Source: JANXVR01 sp034667405
GTDB lineage: Bacteria; Actinomycetota; UBA4738; HRBIN12
Direction: 5' to 3'
Assembly: GCA_034667405.1 (NCBI GenBank)
Contig: JAXDJX010000019.1
Location: 397,689-461,688, forward strand
DNA length: 64,000 bases
Shown piece after piece: positions 33,801-43,077 of the stretch. The position numbers and the translations under genes are program-made. Numbering within the stretch: position 1 is the stretch's first letter; every line of letters begins with the position of its first letter. Below the pieces are notes generated by a model. That model had not been told where the DNA came from and ran no database searches. It saw only the letters and a program-made list of their open reading frames with translations.

Positions 33801-35504
33801 ATGCCGCAGGCCGTCACCGTTGTGGAGCTACGGGTGCTCGACGGTCCCAACCTGTACTTCCCCCGCCCGGCGATGAAGCTCACCCTGGCCGTGCCCGGCT
33901 GGATGGGTGCGGCCGATGCCACGGTGATCCGCGTGGCGGACGGTCTCGGCTTCAACCGCCTCACGCCGGGTCTTTCCGGAACCGACGCCCGGCGGCGAAC
34001 CACGGCCCGGGTCGCCAAGCAATTCACCAGACGGATCGCGCTGGCGGCGGGAACGCCGCACCTGGCCGTCAGAGCCCGGCTGGATGCGACGCCGGACCAG
34101 ATCGTGATCGCGTTCCCGTGGCGACGGCGAGGGTCCGCCGAAGCGCTCGCCTCCGCAGTTGCGGACGCGCTCACCCTGACGCTACGGCGAGGGCCGGCAC
34201 GAGTCGTCGCGGAGCTCGGCGCACGGGTTGCCTCGGTCGAACCCGGCGACGAGCCGAACGTGCCCGACCCAACCATCCCCGTCATCCAGGTCACCGGGAC
34301 CAACGGCAAGACCACCACCGTTCGACTGCTGGCCCACCTGGTGCGAGCCGCTGGGCTCCGCGTCGCGTACTCCTCGACCGACGGTGTCTATCAAGGAGAC
34401 GGCGAACTCATCGAACCCGGTGACTACAGCGGGTTCGGCGGTGCGGCGCGCGCGCTGGATGCCCATCCTGATGTCGCGGTGCTGGAAACGGCCCGGGGCG
34501 GGATGCTGCTCCGCGGCAGCGGCGTGCTGCATAACGACGTCGCGGTAGTGACCAACGTCAGCGAGGATCACCTGGGGTTACACGGCGTCCACACGCTGGA
34601 TCAGCTCGCCGAGGTGAAGGCCGTGCCCACGCGGATCACCCGTCCCGACGGCTGGGATGTACTTAACGCCGACGACCCGCGCGTCCTGGCGATGCGGCGC
34701 CACGCCAGTGGCCGTCCATGGCTGTTCTCGACGGACGCCGGCCATCCCGCGTTCAGAGATGTGCTCCCGGTCGGCGGCCGCGCTATGACGGTGGTGGACG
34801 GCACCCTCACGTGGCTCGACGGCCACCGGAGCCATCCATTGGTCGACGTAGAAGACGTTCCGATGACCCTTGCGGGGCTCTCGCGCGTCAATATCGCGAA
34901 CGCGATGGCGGCCGGGGCCGCGGCGCTCGGAGCAGGTATCGAGCCGCGCGCCGTCATCCGAGGCCTGAAGACGTTCGTGCTGGATCCCGAACGCAATCCG
35001 GGGCGGGCGAACCTGTTCCGGCTGGACGGACTGGTCATCGTCATCGACTACGCGCACAACACGGCCGGGATGATCTCCCTTATGGAGGTCCTTCGCGGCC
35101 TCTGTCGCGTCGGGCACGATGTGTGGCTCGCCATCGGGGCGGCCGGGGATCGGACCGACGCCATCTTGCACTCGTTCGCGCTCCAGGCCGCCCTGGGGAG
35201 CGATCACCTCGGGATCGCCGGGTTGGATCGATATCTGCGCGGGCGAACCGGCCAGGACGTCATCGACCGGTTGCGCGAAGGCGCCGCCCAGGCCGGTGTC
35301 ATCGACGTACCGGCCTACCCCGACGAACTCGAAGCGCTCCGCTCGATGCTCACCTCAGCCCGTCCTCACGATGTCGTCGGGATCACTGCCCTGGCCAAAC
35401 GCGCCGAGATCTTCGAGTGGCTGGACGCCTCCGGCGCCTCGAGGATGACGCCGGCGACCGTCCGCCGTCTGGTGCGGCGCGTGAAGGAGGAACACATCCG
35501 ATGA
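33801..35504 (+). CDS. Mur ligase family protein related to the C-terminal half of cyanophycin synthetase
   Basis: 567 residues. The N-terminus (about 1-130) begins VVELRVLDGPNLYFPRPAMK, resembling the opening of CphA. The Mur ligase part has P-loop GTNGKTTTVRLL (about 168), SEDHLGLHGVHTLDQLAEVKA (compare GDHLGLKEIHTLEQLAAVK in CphA here) and DYAHNTAGM. There is no ATP-grasp domain, so it cannot do both CphA half-reactions. It may ligate an amino acid to a short or carrier substrate (inference). TAGGCT (33789-33794) lies 6 nt before the ATG: apparently leaderless. It is coupled to the LOG gene by ATGA. Confidence 0.85.
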   Translation: MPQAVTVVELRVLDGPNLYFPRPAMKLTLAVPGWMGAADATVIRVADGLGFNRLTPGLSGTDARRRTTARVAKQFTRRIALAAGTPHLAVRARLDATPDQIVIAFPWRRRGSAEALASAVADALTLTLRRGPARVVAELGARVASVEPGDEPNVPDPTIPVIQVTGTNGKTTTVRLLAHLVRAAGLRVAYSSTDGVYQGDGELIEPGDYSGFGGAARALDAHPDVAVLETARGGMLLRGSGVLHNDVAVVTNVSEDHLGLHGVHTLDQLAEVKAVPTRITRPDGWDVLNADDPRVLAMRRHASGRPWLFSTDAGHPAFRDVLPVGGRAMTVVDGTLTWLDGHRSHPLVDVEDVPMTLAGLSRVNIANAMAAGAAALGAGIEPRAVIRGLKTFVLDPERNPGRANLFRLDGLVIVIDYAHNTAGMISLMEVLRGLCRVGHDVWLAIGAAGDRTDAILHSFALQAALGSDHLGIAGLDRYLRGRTGQDVIDRLREGAAQAGVIDVPAYPDELEALRSMLTSARPHDVVGITALAKRAEIFEWLDASGASRMTPATVRRLVRRVKEEHIR

Positions 35505-36214
35505 CCGAACGGGACGATCGGAAGGTTCCAGACCTCCCCGTCGAGAAGCGGCTCTGGTTCCGCGAGGCGAACGAGATCGACCGTGACATCGAGTTCATCC
35601 GCGACGAATTCCGCAAGGGGTTCGAACTGGTGTCGCAGATCGACCGGCCGGGAGTATCCATCTTCGGCTCCGCCCGAACGCGCGAAACCTCACGCTGGTA
35701 TCAGGCGGCCATGGACATCGCCGAAGGGTTCGCGCGCGAGGGGTTCGCCGTAGTGACCGGCGGAGGACCGGGGATCATGGAGGCCGCCAATCGGGGGGCG
35801 CAGCGCGCGGAAGGGCTCTCGGTTGGATTCGGGATCACCTTGCCGCACGAGCAGGGGATGAACGCCTACCTGGATCTGTCCTACATCTTCAAGCATTTCT
35901 ATGCGCGCAAGGTGTGCTTCGTGAAGTCATCCGAAGGGTTCGTCGCGCTCCCCGGCGGGTTCGGCACGAACGACGAACTGTTCGAAGCGCTGACGCTCAT
36001 CCAGAACCACAAGATCGAACACTTCCCCGTGGTGTTGTTCGGCGTCGACCATTGGCAGCCCATGGTGGATTGGGTGCACGACACGCTGTTGGCCGAGGGA
36101 CAGATCGCCGCGGAAGACATCAGTCTCTTCGCGGTCACCGACGATCCCGCCGCTGCTGTTCGCGCCGTCGTGGACTGTTACCGCGGCGAATGCGAGCACC
36201 AGGGACGTTCCTGA
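35501..36214 (+). CDS. LOG family protein (Rossmann-fold nucleotide phosphoribohydrolase)
   Basis: 237 residues from ATG 35501 after AGGAGG. Motifs: SIFGSARTRE, VTGGGPGIMEAANRGA and PGGFGTNDELFEALTL, the signature of LOG/TIGR00730 proteins. These cleave N6-modified AMP or ordinary nucleoside 5'-monophosphates at the N-glycosidic bond; many bacterial members have no known physiological role. It overlaps the Mur-ligase gene by ATGA. Its stop is 2 nt from the convergent pgl gene. About 45 extra N-terminal residues precede the fold, as in the longer bacterial subtype. Confidence 0.92.
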   Translation: MTERDDRKVPDLPVEKRLWFREANEIDRDIEFIRDEFRKGFELVSQIDRPGVSIFGSARTRETSRWYQAAMDIAEGFAREGFAVVTGGGPGIMEAANRGAQRAEGLSVGFGITLPHEQGMNAYLDLSYIFKHFYARKVCFVKSSEGFVALPGGFGTNDELFEALTLIQNHKIEHFPVVLFGVDHWQPMVDWVHDTLLAEGQIAAEDISLFAVTDDPAAAVRAVVDCYRGECEHQGRS

Positions 36215-36216
36215 AC

Positions 36217-36903
36217 TTACAGCCGTGTCGCTGCTGCGGCGTCGGCGATGACAACGCGCTCGCGCGCGTTCACGTGGGCCGCCGGCAGCATCGAGTCTCC
36301 ATCTCGGAACTTGCGAAGGACCCGCGCCTTCTCGGGGCCGGTGACGATCCACAGTGCCAACTGGGCGTGATCGAGCACGGGGAACGTGATGGTCATCCGT
36401 CGGCGGCCCTTGTAGTCGCCGGTGATGGCGATGTTCCGGTCCCGGACATCGGCGGCCGAGTCGCCGGGAAGCAAGGAGGCGGTGTGCCCGTCCTCCCCCA
36501 ACCCCAGGTGAACCAGGTCGAACGTCGAGGGAAGTGTCGCCGCGTAGGCGGCGGCTGCGGCGTTCATCGTTGCTTGGTCGGCGCCCTCGAGATCGTCCAC
36601 CGGCATCGGACGCAGGCGAGCGAACGCTGCAGCGGGAAGGCTCTCCGCTTGGTGCGTGAGGCAACGGTCTTCATGGCCCACCGGGGCGATCCGTTCGTCG
36701 ACCTGCCAGATATCCACGACATCCCACTGGATCTCCGGATGGTTCTCGAGCGCAGCGAACATCTTCCACGGCGTCCCTCCCCCCGACAGGGCCATGGCGA
36801 AGCGCTGCCCTGCAGGAACGGCGGCGATACGCGCGGCGATGGAGTCGGCGCCGCGCGCGGCCGCGGCGTCAACGTCGGGCACGACTTCGATCTCCAAACT
36901 CAT
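36217..36903 (-). CDS. pgl: 6-phosphogluconolactonase
   Basis: 228 residues. Family signatures: ALSGGGTPWKMF, DVVDIWQVDERIAPVGHEDRC and HLGLGEDGHTASLLPG. It hydrolyses 6-phosphogluconolactone in the oxidative pentose phosphate pathway. ATG 36903 overlaps the upstream 6-phosphogluconate dehydrogenase stop by ATGA, so consecutive steps of the pathway are coupled. No glucose-6-phosphate dehydrogenase gene is in the window. Confidence 0.94.
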   Translation of the reverse strand: MSLEIEVVPDVDAAAARGADSIAARIAAVPAGQRFAMALSGGGTPWKMFAALENHPEIQWDVVDIWQVDERIAPVGHEDRCLTHQAESLPAAAFARLRPMPVDDLEGADQATMNAAAAAYAATLPSTFDLVHLGLGEDGHTASLLPGDSAADVRDRNIAITGDYKGRRRMTITFPVLDHAQLALWIVTGPEKARVLRKFRDGDSMLPAAHVNARERVVIADAAAATRL

Positions 36904-37928
36904 GAAGCGCCTCCGGTCCCCTTCTCGACATGGCCACCGAACTCTCGGCGCATCGCCGACAGGATCCTGTTCGCGAAGTCGGCGCTCCCCCGCGAAGCGA
37001 ACCGCGACGAGAGCGCAACGGTGAGCACCTCGGCGGGAACGCCCTCCTCGATGGCGGCGATCGCCGTCCACCGTCCTTCGCCTGAGTCGCTGACGCGGCC
37101 GGCGAACCCGTCCAGACCGGGCGACTCCGCAAGCGCGGCGGCGGTCAGATCGAGCAGCCACGACTGGACCACGCTCCCCCGGCGCCAGACCTCGGCAACC
37201 TGGCCGATGTCGATCGAGTAGCGGTAGCGCTCGGGGTGTTCAAGCGGTGCGGTTTCCGCGTCGGCATCGCGCTCGCGCATCCCGGCGTCGGCGTTCGCGA
37301 GGATGTTCAACCCTTCCGCGAACGACGCCATGAGGCCGTATTCGATGCCGTTGTGCACCATCTTCACGAAGTGGCCCGAGCCCACGGGACCGCAGTGGAG
37401 GTAGCCCTGTTCGGCCGGCGTCGGATCACCGGTACGTCCCCGCGTGCGACCGGCCGCCTGGACCCCCGGCGCCAGGGAAGAGAAGATCGGCTCGAGTCTG
37501 CCGAACACCGCATCCTGCGCCCCGATCATCAAACAGAACCCTCGTTCCAATCCGAACACGCCGCCCGAGACCCCGACATCCACGTAGTGGATGCCCTGGG
37601 TTGCGAGGCCCTCTGCCCGGCGAAGGTCGTCGACGTAGTGCGTGTTCCCGCCGTCGATGATGACATCGCCGGGGGAGAGAAGGGGCGTGAGTTGCTCGAT
37701 CGCCTGCTCGGTGATGACACCCGCCGGCAGCATCAGCCAGATGACTCTCGGCGCCCGCAGCGCTCCAACGAGATGTTCCAACGACGAGGTTCCCACCGCC
37801 CCTTCGGCTGCCAACGCCGCGACGGCCTCCGGGTTCACGTCGAACGCTACGCACTCGTGCCGATCCCGCATCAGGCGACGAGCGATATTCCCGCCCATCC
37901 GGCCCAGGCCGATCATCCCGAGTTGCAT
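36900..37928 (-). CDS. gnd: 6-phosphogluconate dehydrogenase, decarboxylating, short form
   Basis: 342 residues, the short type (about 300-340) rather than the 470-residue form. N-terminal Rossmann motif GLGRMGGNIARRL, with FDVN rather than a basic residue after strand 2, which favours NAD. Substrate motifs GVSGGVFG, GSGHFVKMVHNGIEYG and SDSGEGRW are present. Product is ribulose 5-phosphate, CO2 and NAD(P)H. TAGGAT lies 6 nt before ATG 37928, so the transcript appears leaderless. Confidence 0.94.
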   Translation of the reverse strand: MQLGMIGLGRMGGNIARRLMRDRHECVAFDVNPEAVAALAAEGAVGTSSLEHLVGALRAPRVIWLMLPAGVITEQAIEQLTPLLSPGDVIIDGGNTHYVDDLRRAEGLATQGIHYVDVGVSGGVFGLERGFCLMIGAQDAVFGRLEPIFSSLAPGVQAAGRTRGRTGDPTPAEQGYLHCGPVGSGHFVKMVHNGIEYGLMASFAEGLNILANADAGMRERDADAETAPLEHPERYRYSIDIGQVAEVWRRGSVVQSWLLDLTAAALAESPGLDGFAGRVSDSGEGRWTAIAAIEEGVPAEVLTVALSSRFASRGSADFANRILSAMRREFGGHVEKGTGGAS

Positions 37929-37956
37929 CCACGCATCCTAGCCGGGGGACGATCGG

Positions 37957-38307
37957 TCAACCGGCGGCGCTGCACGGCGCACACAGCACGGACGAGGGCC
38001 TCGCTTCCAGCCGAGCCGTCGGGATCACCTTGCCGCAGCGGTCGCAGAGACCGTAGGTGCCGTCGTCGAGCTTCACCAACGCCCGCTCGACGTCCTTGAG
38101 CTTGGCCTCCAACGCCGTGGCGGCCCCCACCCGTTCGATGCGGGTGATGGCCTCGGTGGTCCCCTCGCCGACACGCTTGCCGAACCCGATGGTCGCACTC
38201 GGATCGCGGGTGACCAGCGTCAGGTCGCCCATCTCAGACGTGAGGGCTTCTCGTTCGCGCAGCAGCTCTCGCCGAACGGCATCCTGATCAAGCGTTGGGT
38301 CGGCCAT
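37957..38307 (-). CDS. DksA/TraR-type C4 zinc-finger protein
   Basis: 116 residues. A helical coiled-coil N-terminal region (about 10-75, with the basic/acidic REREALTSEMGD) is followed by a zinc finger, CDRCGKVIPTARL and VLCAPC (four cysteines). The hairpin-plus-zinc architecture is that of DksA/TraR/CarD-like proteins that enter the RNA polymerase secondary channel. The DxxDxA tip typical of DksA is not evident, so ppGpp-dependent function is uncertain. It sits between cphA and gnd on the same strand; 14 bp separate it from the cphA stop. Confidence 0.88.
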   Translation of the reverse strand: MADPTLDQDAVRRELLREREALTSEMGDLTLVTRDPSATIGFGKRVGEGTTEAITRIERVGAATALEAKLKDVERALVKLDDGTYGLCDRCGKVIPTARLEARPSSVLCAPCSAAG

Positions 38308-38321
38308 GTGCGTCAAGTTTC

Positions 38322-41174
38322 TCAGACGTCCATGAGATCGGGGTCTCCGCCGACGGCTTCCAGGGAGCCGCTCTCCCGCGAAGCCAGCCCCTTCGGAGAG
38401 GCGCTTCCCCGTCTGGTCTCGAGTTCGCGGAAGACCTCCGTGGCGTGGTCGACGCACAGGACGACGAGGTCGCCCGGCCGCGCCCGATCCAATGCCCGGC
38501 GCGCAGCCTGCATCTCGTCGAGCACGATCTCCACGCTTCCGGCCCTGGCACCGCCGGCCGCAACCGCCTCTTCCACGCCCTCCATGATCAGGGCCGCCGT
38601 ATCGCCTCGGGCGCGTCCGCGCGGCTTGGCATCCTCACGGATGATGACTTCATCGAAATAGCGCGCCGCCACTCGGCCGAGCTGGCGCATGTCTTCATCT
38701 CGGCGATCCCCCGCGGTAGCCACCACGCCTACACGAAGGTTGGCGGCCCACGTGGCCTCTCCCGGTCGCGTCACGCCCCCCGACCCCGCAACCAGCCGCT
38801 CCACGAAATCGCCGAGCGTCTGGAGGCCGGCCGCGTTGTGCGCGTAGTCCAGGATCACCTTCACGCCGTCGAGGTCGAACACGTTCAACCGCCCCGGTGC
38901 CTGGTAGATCGACGTGGTGAACGTCCGCAGTCCCTGCCGGATGTCGTGGAGATGGGCGCCCGAGGCGTGCGCGGCCGCCGCCGCAGCCATCGCGTTCTGC
39001 ACCATCATCCGAGCCTTCCCCTCGAAGGTCGAAGGAAGCGTGTGGACCCACGCGATGGGCATGGTGCGGCGACCCTCCTTGATCACCATCATCTCGCCGC
39101 GGCTGCTCCGCTCCAGCACCACGGCCTTGCGCCCCCGCCTGACCCAGCGTTCGACGAACTCGTTGCCTGGGACCATCGAGAACAGGATGACCCCGCCGCT
39201 GCAAGCACGGCGCATCTCCAACACCAGGGGATCGTCGGCGTTCAGGACCGCGGCGCCGCTTCGCGGCACCGCCTCCACGACCACGCGCTTGACGGCAGCC
39301 AGCTGCTCCAAGGTATGGATCTCTTTCAACCCCAGATGATCGCCGGTGACGTTCAGCACGACGCCGACGTCGTTGTGTCCGTACCCCAAGCCCTCGCGGA
39401 GGATGCCCCCGCGCGCCACTTCGAAGACGGCGAAGTCCACACGCGGGTTCTGCAACACCATCTGGGCCGATTTGGGTCCCGACGCATCCACGCGGCGAAC
39501 CAGACGTTCGTCGATGTAGATGCCGTCGGTGGTGGTCATTCCCACGTCATGGCCCATCCCCCGGAAGATGTGCGCGATCATGCGCGTGGTCGTGGTCTTC
39601 CCGTTCGAGCCGGTGACGGCGATGATCGGGATGCGGCTGGGGGTTCCCGGCGGGAAGAGCAGATCCAACACGTGTTTGGCCACGAACTGGGGCTCCCCTT
39701 CGGTGGGATGCGTGTGCATCCTGAACCCGGGGGCGGCGTTCACCTCGACGATGGCGCCGCCCGTTTCCCGAACCGGCTTCGTGATGTCGGGTGCCAGGAA
39801 GTCGATGCCCGCCACGTCGAGCCCGACGACTCGTGCGGCTTCCTCGGCGATCTCCACGTTGTCCTCGTGGGCTTCCCACGTCCGATCGAGCGAGGTCCCA
39901 CCGGTGGACATGTTTCCGGTGGCGGCCAGGAGCACCATCTGGCCCTTGGGCGGTACCGAATCGAGCGGGAACCCTTGTTTCTTCAGCAGGTCCACGGCGG
40001 CGTCATCGACCTTCATGCGGGTGAGCACCTTCTCGTGACCTATCCCGCGGCGGGGATCTTGGTTCGTCTTCTCGACGAGGTAGGCGACGGTGTGCTTCCC
40101 GTCTCCCACCACGTGCGCGGGAACGCGTTCGGCGATGGCCACCATCCGTCCGCCCACCACCAGCACGCGGAAGTCGTTCCCGGTGATGAACGACTCGATG
40201 ACCACCCGGCCACCGCGAGATTGCGCGAGCGCGCGTTTGAACGCGGCCCGGACGGCGCGATCGGTTCGAAGGTCCAGCCCGACACCGCGTCCGTGGTTGC
40301 CGTCGAGCGGCTTCGCGACCACCGGGTAGCCGATCCGCTTGGCGGCGGCAACGGCCTCGTCTTCCGTCCGCATGACCTCGCTCCTGGGAACCGGGAGGCC
40401 GGCGGACGCAAGGAGTTGGTTCGTCATCTTCTTGTCGCCGGCGATATCCACGGCGAGGGCCGAGGTCTTCGACGTCATCGTGGCGCGGATCCGCTGCTGA
40501 TACTTCCCCTGCCCCAGCTGCACCAAGGAGCTTTCGTTCAGCCGGATGAACGGGATATCGCGCCCCAGCGCCTCGTCGATGATGGCTTGCGTACTCGGAC
40601 CGAACTGGCGCCGCTCCGCCAGGAGGATCAGCGCCTCCAACTCGGCGGGGAAATCGAATCCCGGCTCGGCCTTCACCAGGTGATTCACCAGACGGACCGC
40701 GAGCCTGCCCGCAGCCAAGCCGACCTGCTCCTCCGCGTAGCCGAAGATGACGTTGTACTGGCCGGGCGCGCCGGCGCTCCGCGTCTTCCCGCGAGAGATG
40801 TGGGCTCCGGACTCACGCTGCAGTTCAAGGGCGACGTGTTCGGCAACGTGCCCCAACCACGTCCCGTCGTCCAACCGCGCCGCGAACCCACCCACCTTGC
40901 CCAGCGAGCACGAGTGTTGACCGACGCCCGGCAGCGCCTTCAGGAGCTTGGTGTTGAACCCGCGGATGGTGTTGGAGGGCCAATCTTCCAGGTTTCCGAG
41001 ATCCACCAGGAGACGAACGCTCGGTTCGTATGACCAGTAGTTGGGGCCGCGGAACACGTACGTGGCAACGATCTTGAGGTCGGGTCGCAGTGGGCGTTTG
41101 CGGGCGGGCGATTCCGTCTTCGCGGCGCGGCGGCCTTGGCGCGTGGCGGTGCGCGCGGGCTCGGCTGCGCTCAC
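38322..41174 (-). CDS. cphA: Cyanophycin synthetase
   Basis: 950 residues, slightly longer than the usual 870-900 because of a basic N-terminal extension of about 30 residues and a C-terminal tail. Domains: CphA N-domain (YVFRGPNYWSYEPSV onward), ATP-grasp (about 220-480, with KPLDGNHGRGVGL near 293) and Mur-ligase-like domain (P-loop TGSNGKTTTTRMI near 520, DHLGLKEIHTLEQL, DYAHNAAGL). It would alternately add Asp to the backbone and Arg to the side chain to form multi-L-arginyl-poly-L-aspartate. Coupled to cphB by ATGA. The presence of all domains suggests activity. Confidence 0.95.
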   Translation of the reverse strand: MSAAEPARTATRQGRRAAKTESPARKRPLRPDLKIVATYVFRGPNYWSYEPSVRLLVDLGNLEDWPSNTIRGFNTKLLKALPGVGQHSCSLGKVGGFAARLDDGTWLGHVAEHVALELQRESGAHISRGKTRSAGAPGQYNVIFGYAEEQVGLAAGRLAVRLVNHLVKAEPGFDFPAELEALILLAERRQFGPSTQAIIDEALGRDIPFIRLNESSLVQLGQGKYQQRIRATMTSKTSALAVDIAGDKKMTNQLLASAGLPVPRSEVMRTEDEAVAAAKRIGYPVVAKPLDGNHGRGVGLDLRTDRAVRAAFKRALAQSRGGRVVIESFITGNDFRVLVVGGRMVAIAERVPAHVVGDGKHTVAYLVEKTNQDPRRGIGHEKVLTRMKVDDAAVDLLKKQGFPLDSVPPKGQMVLLAATGNMSTGGTSLDRTWEAHEDNVEIAEEAARVVGLDVAGIDFLAPDITKPVRETGGAIVEVNAAPGFRMHTHPTEGEPQFVAKHVLDLLFPPGTPSRIPIIAVTGSNGKTTTTRMIAHIFRGMGHDVGMTTTDGIYIDERLVRRVDASGPKSAQMVLQNPRVDFAVFEVARGGILREGLGYGHNDVGVVLNVTGDHLGLKEIHTLEQLAAVKRVVVEAVPRSGAAVLNADDPLVLEMRRACSGGVILFSMVPGNEFVERWVRRGRKAVVLERSSRGEMMVIKEGRRTMPIAWVHTLPSTFEGKARMMVQNAMAAAAAAHASGAHLHDIRQGLRTFTTSIYQAPGRLNVFDLDGVKVILDYAHNAAGLQTLGDFVERLVAGSGGVTRPGEATWAANLRVGVVATAGDRRDEDMRQLGRVAARYFDEVIIREDAKPRGRARGDTAALIMEGVEEAVAAGGARAGSVEIVLDEMQAARRALDRARPGDLVVLCVDHATEVFRELETRRGSASPKGLASRESGSLEAVGGDPDLMDV

Positions 41175-42040
41175 TCGGAGGCCTCCCGCTCACGTTCGTT
41201 CGCGTGCTCGCCCGCCAGCAGCTCACGGGTCCGAAGGTCGAACCAGTAGCCGCTGGGCAGGGAGTGCAGCACCGCGCCCGAGACCATGAGCGGTTTATAC
41301 CCCTTCCCGCGATAAGCGTCGGTCGCCAGGTGGCGGCCGTCCACGATGGTGACGGCGCCGCGTCCGATGACCTGGAGGGTCTGATCGGCGTGGATGATGG
41401 CGCATGTATCTTCGTCCACCCCGATCCCCAGCAGGGCCGGCGACTGCGCAACCAGCGCCAGCAGCCGGCCGGTGCGTCCCCGCTGCTCGAAATGCTGATC
41501 GATGATCATGTTCGGCATGATGCCGAAGCCTGCTGCGAGCTGCGCCATGCGGTTCTTCGGCGTGGCGCCGGTGGCCCCATACGCCACCATGTGGCTGGCC
41601 AGCGCGGATGCTCCGGCGCTCGTTCCTGCCAGGACCGCTCCACGGTCGTGGGCGTTCGCGATGGCGTCGCCGAGCCGCGTTCCGGCAACGACCTGGGTGA
41701 GTCGCGATTGGTTCCCGCCCGTGATGAACACGCCGGTTGCTCGCGCCATGATCTGCGTGACCGTGCTCGCATCGGCCTCATCGCGTGTCTCGGGACCGAG
41801 ACCGGTGACCTCCGTGATCCCCATCGCTTCGAAGAGGCTCCGGTACATCTCGGTAGCCTCATCGCCCATGGAACTCGCGGTGGAGATGACCACGACGTGC
41901 GCGTCCTTGCCCCCCGCCAGCTTCGCGAACCGGCTGAGGATGACCTTGTCGCGGAACTTGTCCTCGGCACCGCCGATGATCATCACGGGGCCGGAGGTCC
42001 CGCGGGAAGAGATCGGGTGGAGCTTGCTGCCGTCCGTCAC
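41171..42040 (-). CDS. cphB: Cyanophycinase (S51 serine peptidase)
   Basis: 289 residues from GTG 42040. Motifs: VMIIGGAEDKFRD, VFITGGNQSRLTQVV, catalytic Ser in AGTSAGASALA (about 148), MIIDQHFEQRGRTGRL and GIGVDEDTCAIIH. This family cuts cyanophycin into beta-Asp-Arg dipeptides. The degradative gene precedes the synthetase in the operon. TACACT (42053-42048 on the minus strand) lies 7 nt before the GTG with no Shine-Dalgarno: leaderless start. It diverges from the glycosylase gene. Confidence 0.95.
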   Translation of the reverse strand: MTDGSKLHPISSRGTSGPVMIIGGAEDKFRDKVILSRFAKLAGGKDAHVVVISTASSMGDEATEMYRSLFEAMGITEVTGLGPETRDEADASTVTQIMARATGVFITGGNQSRLTQVVAGTRLGDAIANAHDRGAVLAGTSAGASALASHMVAYGATGATPKNRMAQLAAGFGIMPNMIIDQHFEQRGRTGRLLALVAQSPALLGIGVDEDTCAIIHADQTLQVIGRGAVTIVDGRHLATDAYRGKGYKPLMVSGAVLHSLPSGYWFDLRTRELLAGEHANEREREASE

Positions 42041-42097
42041 GGCTTCAAGTGTAGCCGTCGCCTCACCTGCCCCCGGGAGCGGGGTTAGGCTGCGGAC

Positions 42098-43033
42098 GTG
42101 TCGATCAAACTCTCGCTTCGAGGACCGGGGGGTGAACCGGTCGATATCCGTCGAACTGTCGACTCCCACGGATTCTCCGACCTCGCGCCGATGCGCCTGC
42201 ACGGCGATACCCACGAACTCACGACCACCGTCAGGGTGCCACGGGGCAGGCCGCGGCGCGTCCGACTCACCCCCGGCACCGCGGCCGGCCGGTTGACGAT
42301 CGACGTCCTTGGGCCTGAACCATCCTCGTCTACGCTCGCCGGCGTCGAACACGCCGTCCGCCACATCTTGCGGCTCGATCACAACCTGTCAGGTTTCTAC
42401 CGCGAGGTCGCCGATGACCCCGAGCTGTCGTGGGCCGCGACGGGCGCCGGCCGGATGCTCCGGTCTCAAACGGTGTTCGAGGACGTGGTGAAGACCGTCT
42501 GCACCACGAACTGCTCGTGGGGGCTCACGGTGAAGATGGTGAACAGCCTGGTCTCGAACCTGGGCGAACCGGTAGCCGGCGTGCGGATCGCCGCGGACCC
42601 GCTGACGAATGCGTTCCCGACGGCGGAGGCCATGGCATCGCGACCTGAGTCCTTCTACCGGGACACGGTTCGAGCGGGCTACCGGGCGTCCTACTTCCGG
42701 CAGATCGCCGAGCGCGTGGCCGGTGGGGACATCGACCTTGAAGCACTCGCGCAAGGAGGCGTCTCGGACGACGACGTCGAGACATCCTTGCGGATGCTTC
42801 CCGGTGTCGGCCCGTATGCGGCGGCCCACATCATGATGACGCTCGGCCGGAACTCCCGGCTCATCCTGGACTCCTGGACCCGGCCCACCTACGCGAGGTT
42901 GGGGGGCAAGCGTCGGGTCCCTGCCGATGCGGCCATCAGGAAACGCTTCGCGCGCTACGGAGATCACGCGGGCCTTGCGTTCTGGCTCTATGTGACCCGT
43001 GACTGGATCACCGAACCTAACCCCGGCCCTTAG
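42098..43033 (+). CDS. DNA-3-methyladenine glycosylase II-like (HhH-GPD, AlkA type)
   Basis: 311 residues from GTG 42098; TAGGCT (42086-42091) lies 6 nt upstream. An N-terminal TBP-like domain (about 1-90) is followed by helix-hairpin-helix GPD: LPGVGPYAAAHIMMTLG, then the catalytic Asp in LILDSWTR, 18 residues downstream, as expected. No Fe-S cysteine cluster is present, which excludes the MutY/Nth branch. It should excise alkylated bases. The acceptor enzyme Ogt at 63227 is a separate alkylation-repair gene. Confidence 0.85.
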   Translation: MSIKLSLRGPGGEPVDIRRTVDSHGFSDLAPMRLHGDTHELTTTVRVPRGRPRRVRLTPGTAAGRLTIDVLGPEPSSSTLAGVEHAVRHILRLDHNLSGFYREVADDPELSWAATGAGRMLRSQTVFEDVVKTVCTTNCSWGLTVKMVNSLVSNLGEPVAGVRIAADPLTNAFPTAEAMASRPESFYRDTVRAGYRASYFRQIAERVAGGDIDLEALAQGGVSDDDVETSLRMLPGVGPYAAAHIMMTLGRNSRLILDSWTRPTYARLGGKRRVPADAAIRKRFARYGDHAGLAFWLYVTRDWITEPNPGP

Positions 43034-43077
43034 CTGCGAAGGGTTGCCCTGCACCACGCCCGGCAGGCATACTCCTG

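Noticed and set aside
38295..41033. 912-codon plus-strand frame opposite cphA
   Set aside because: Antisense of a confidently identified gene, low complexity in Arg/Gly/His, no domains.
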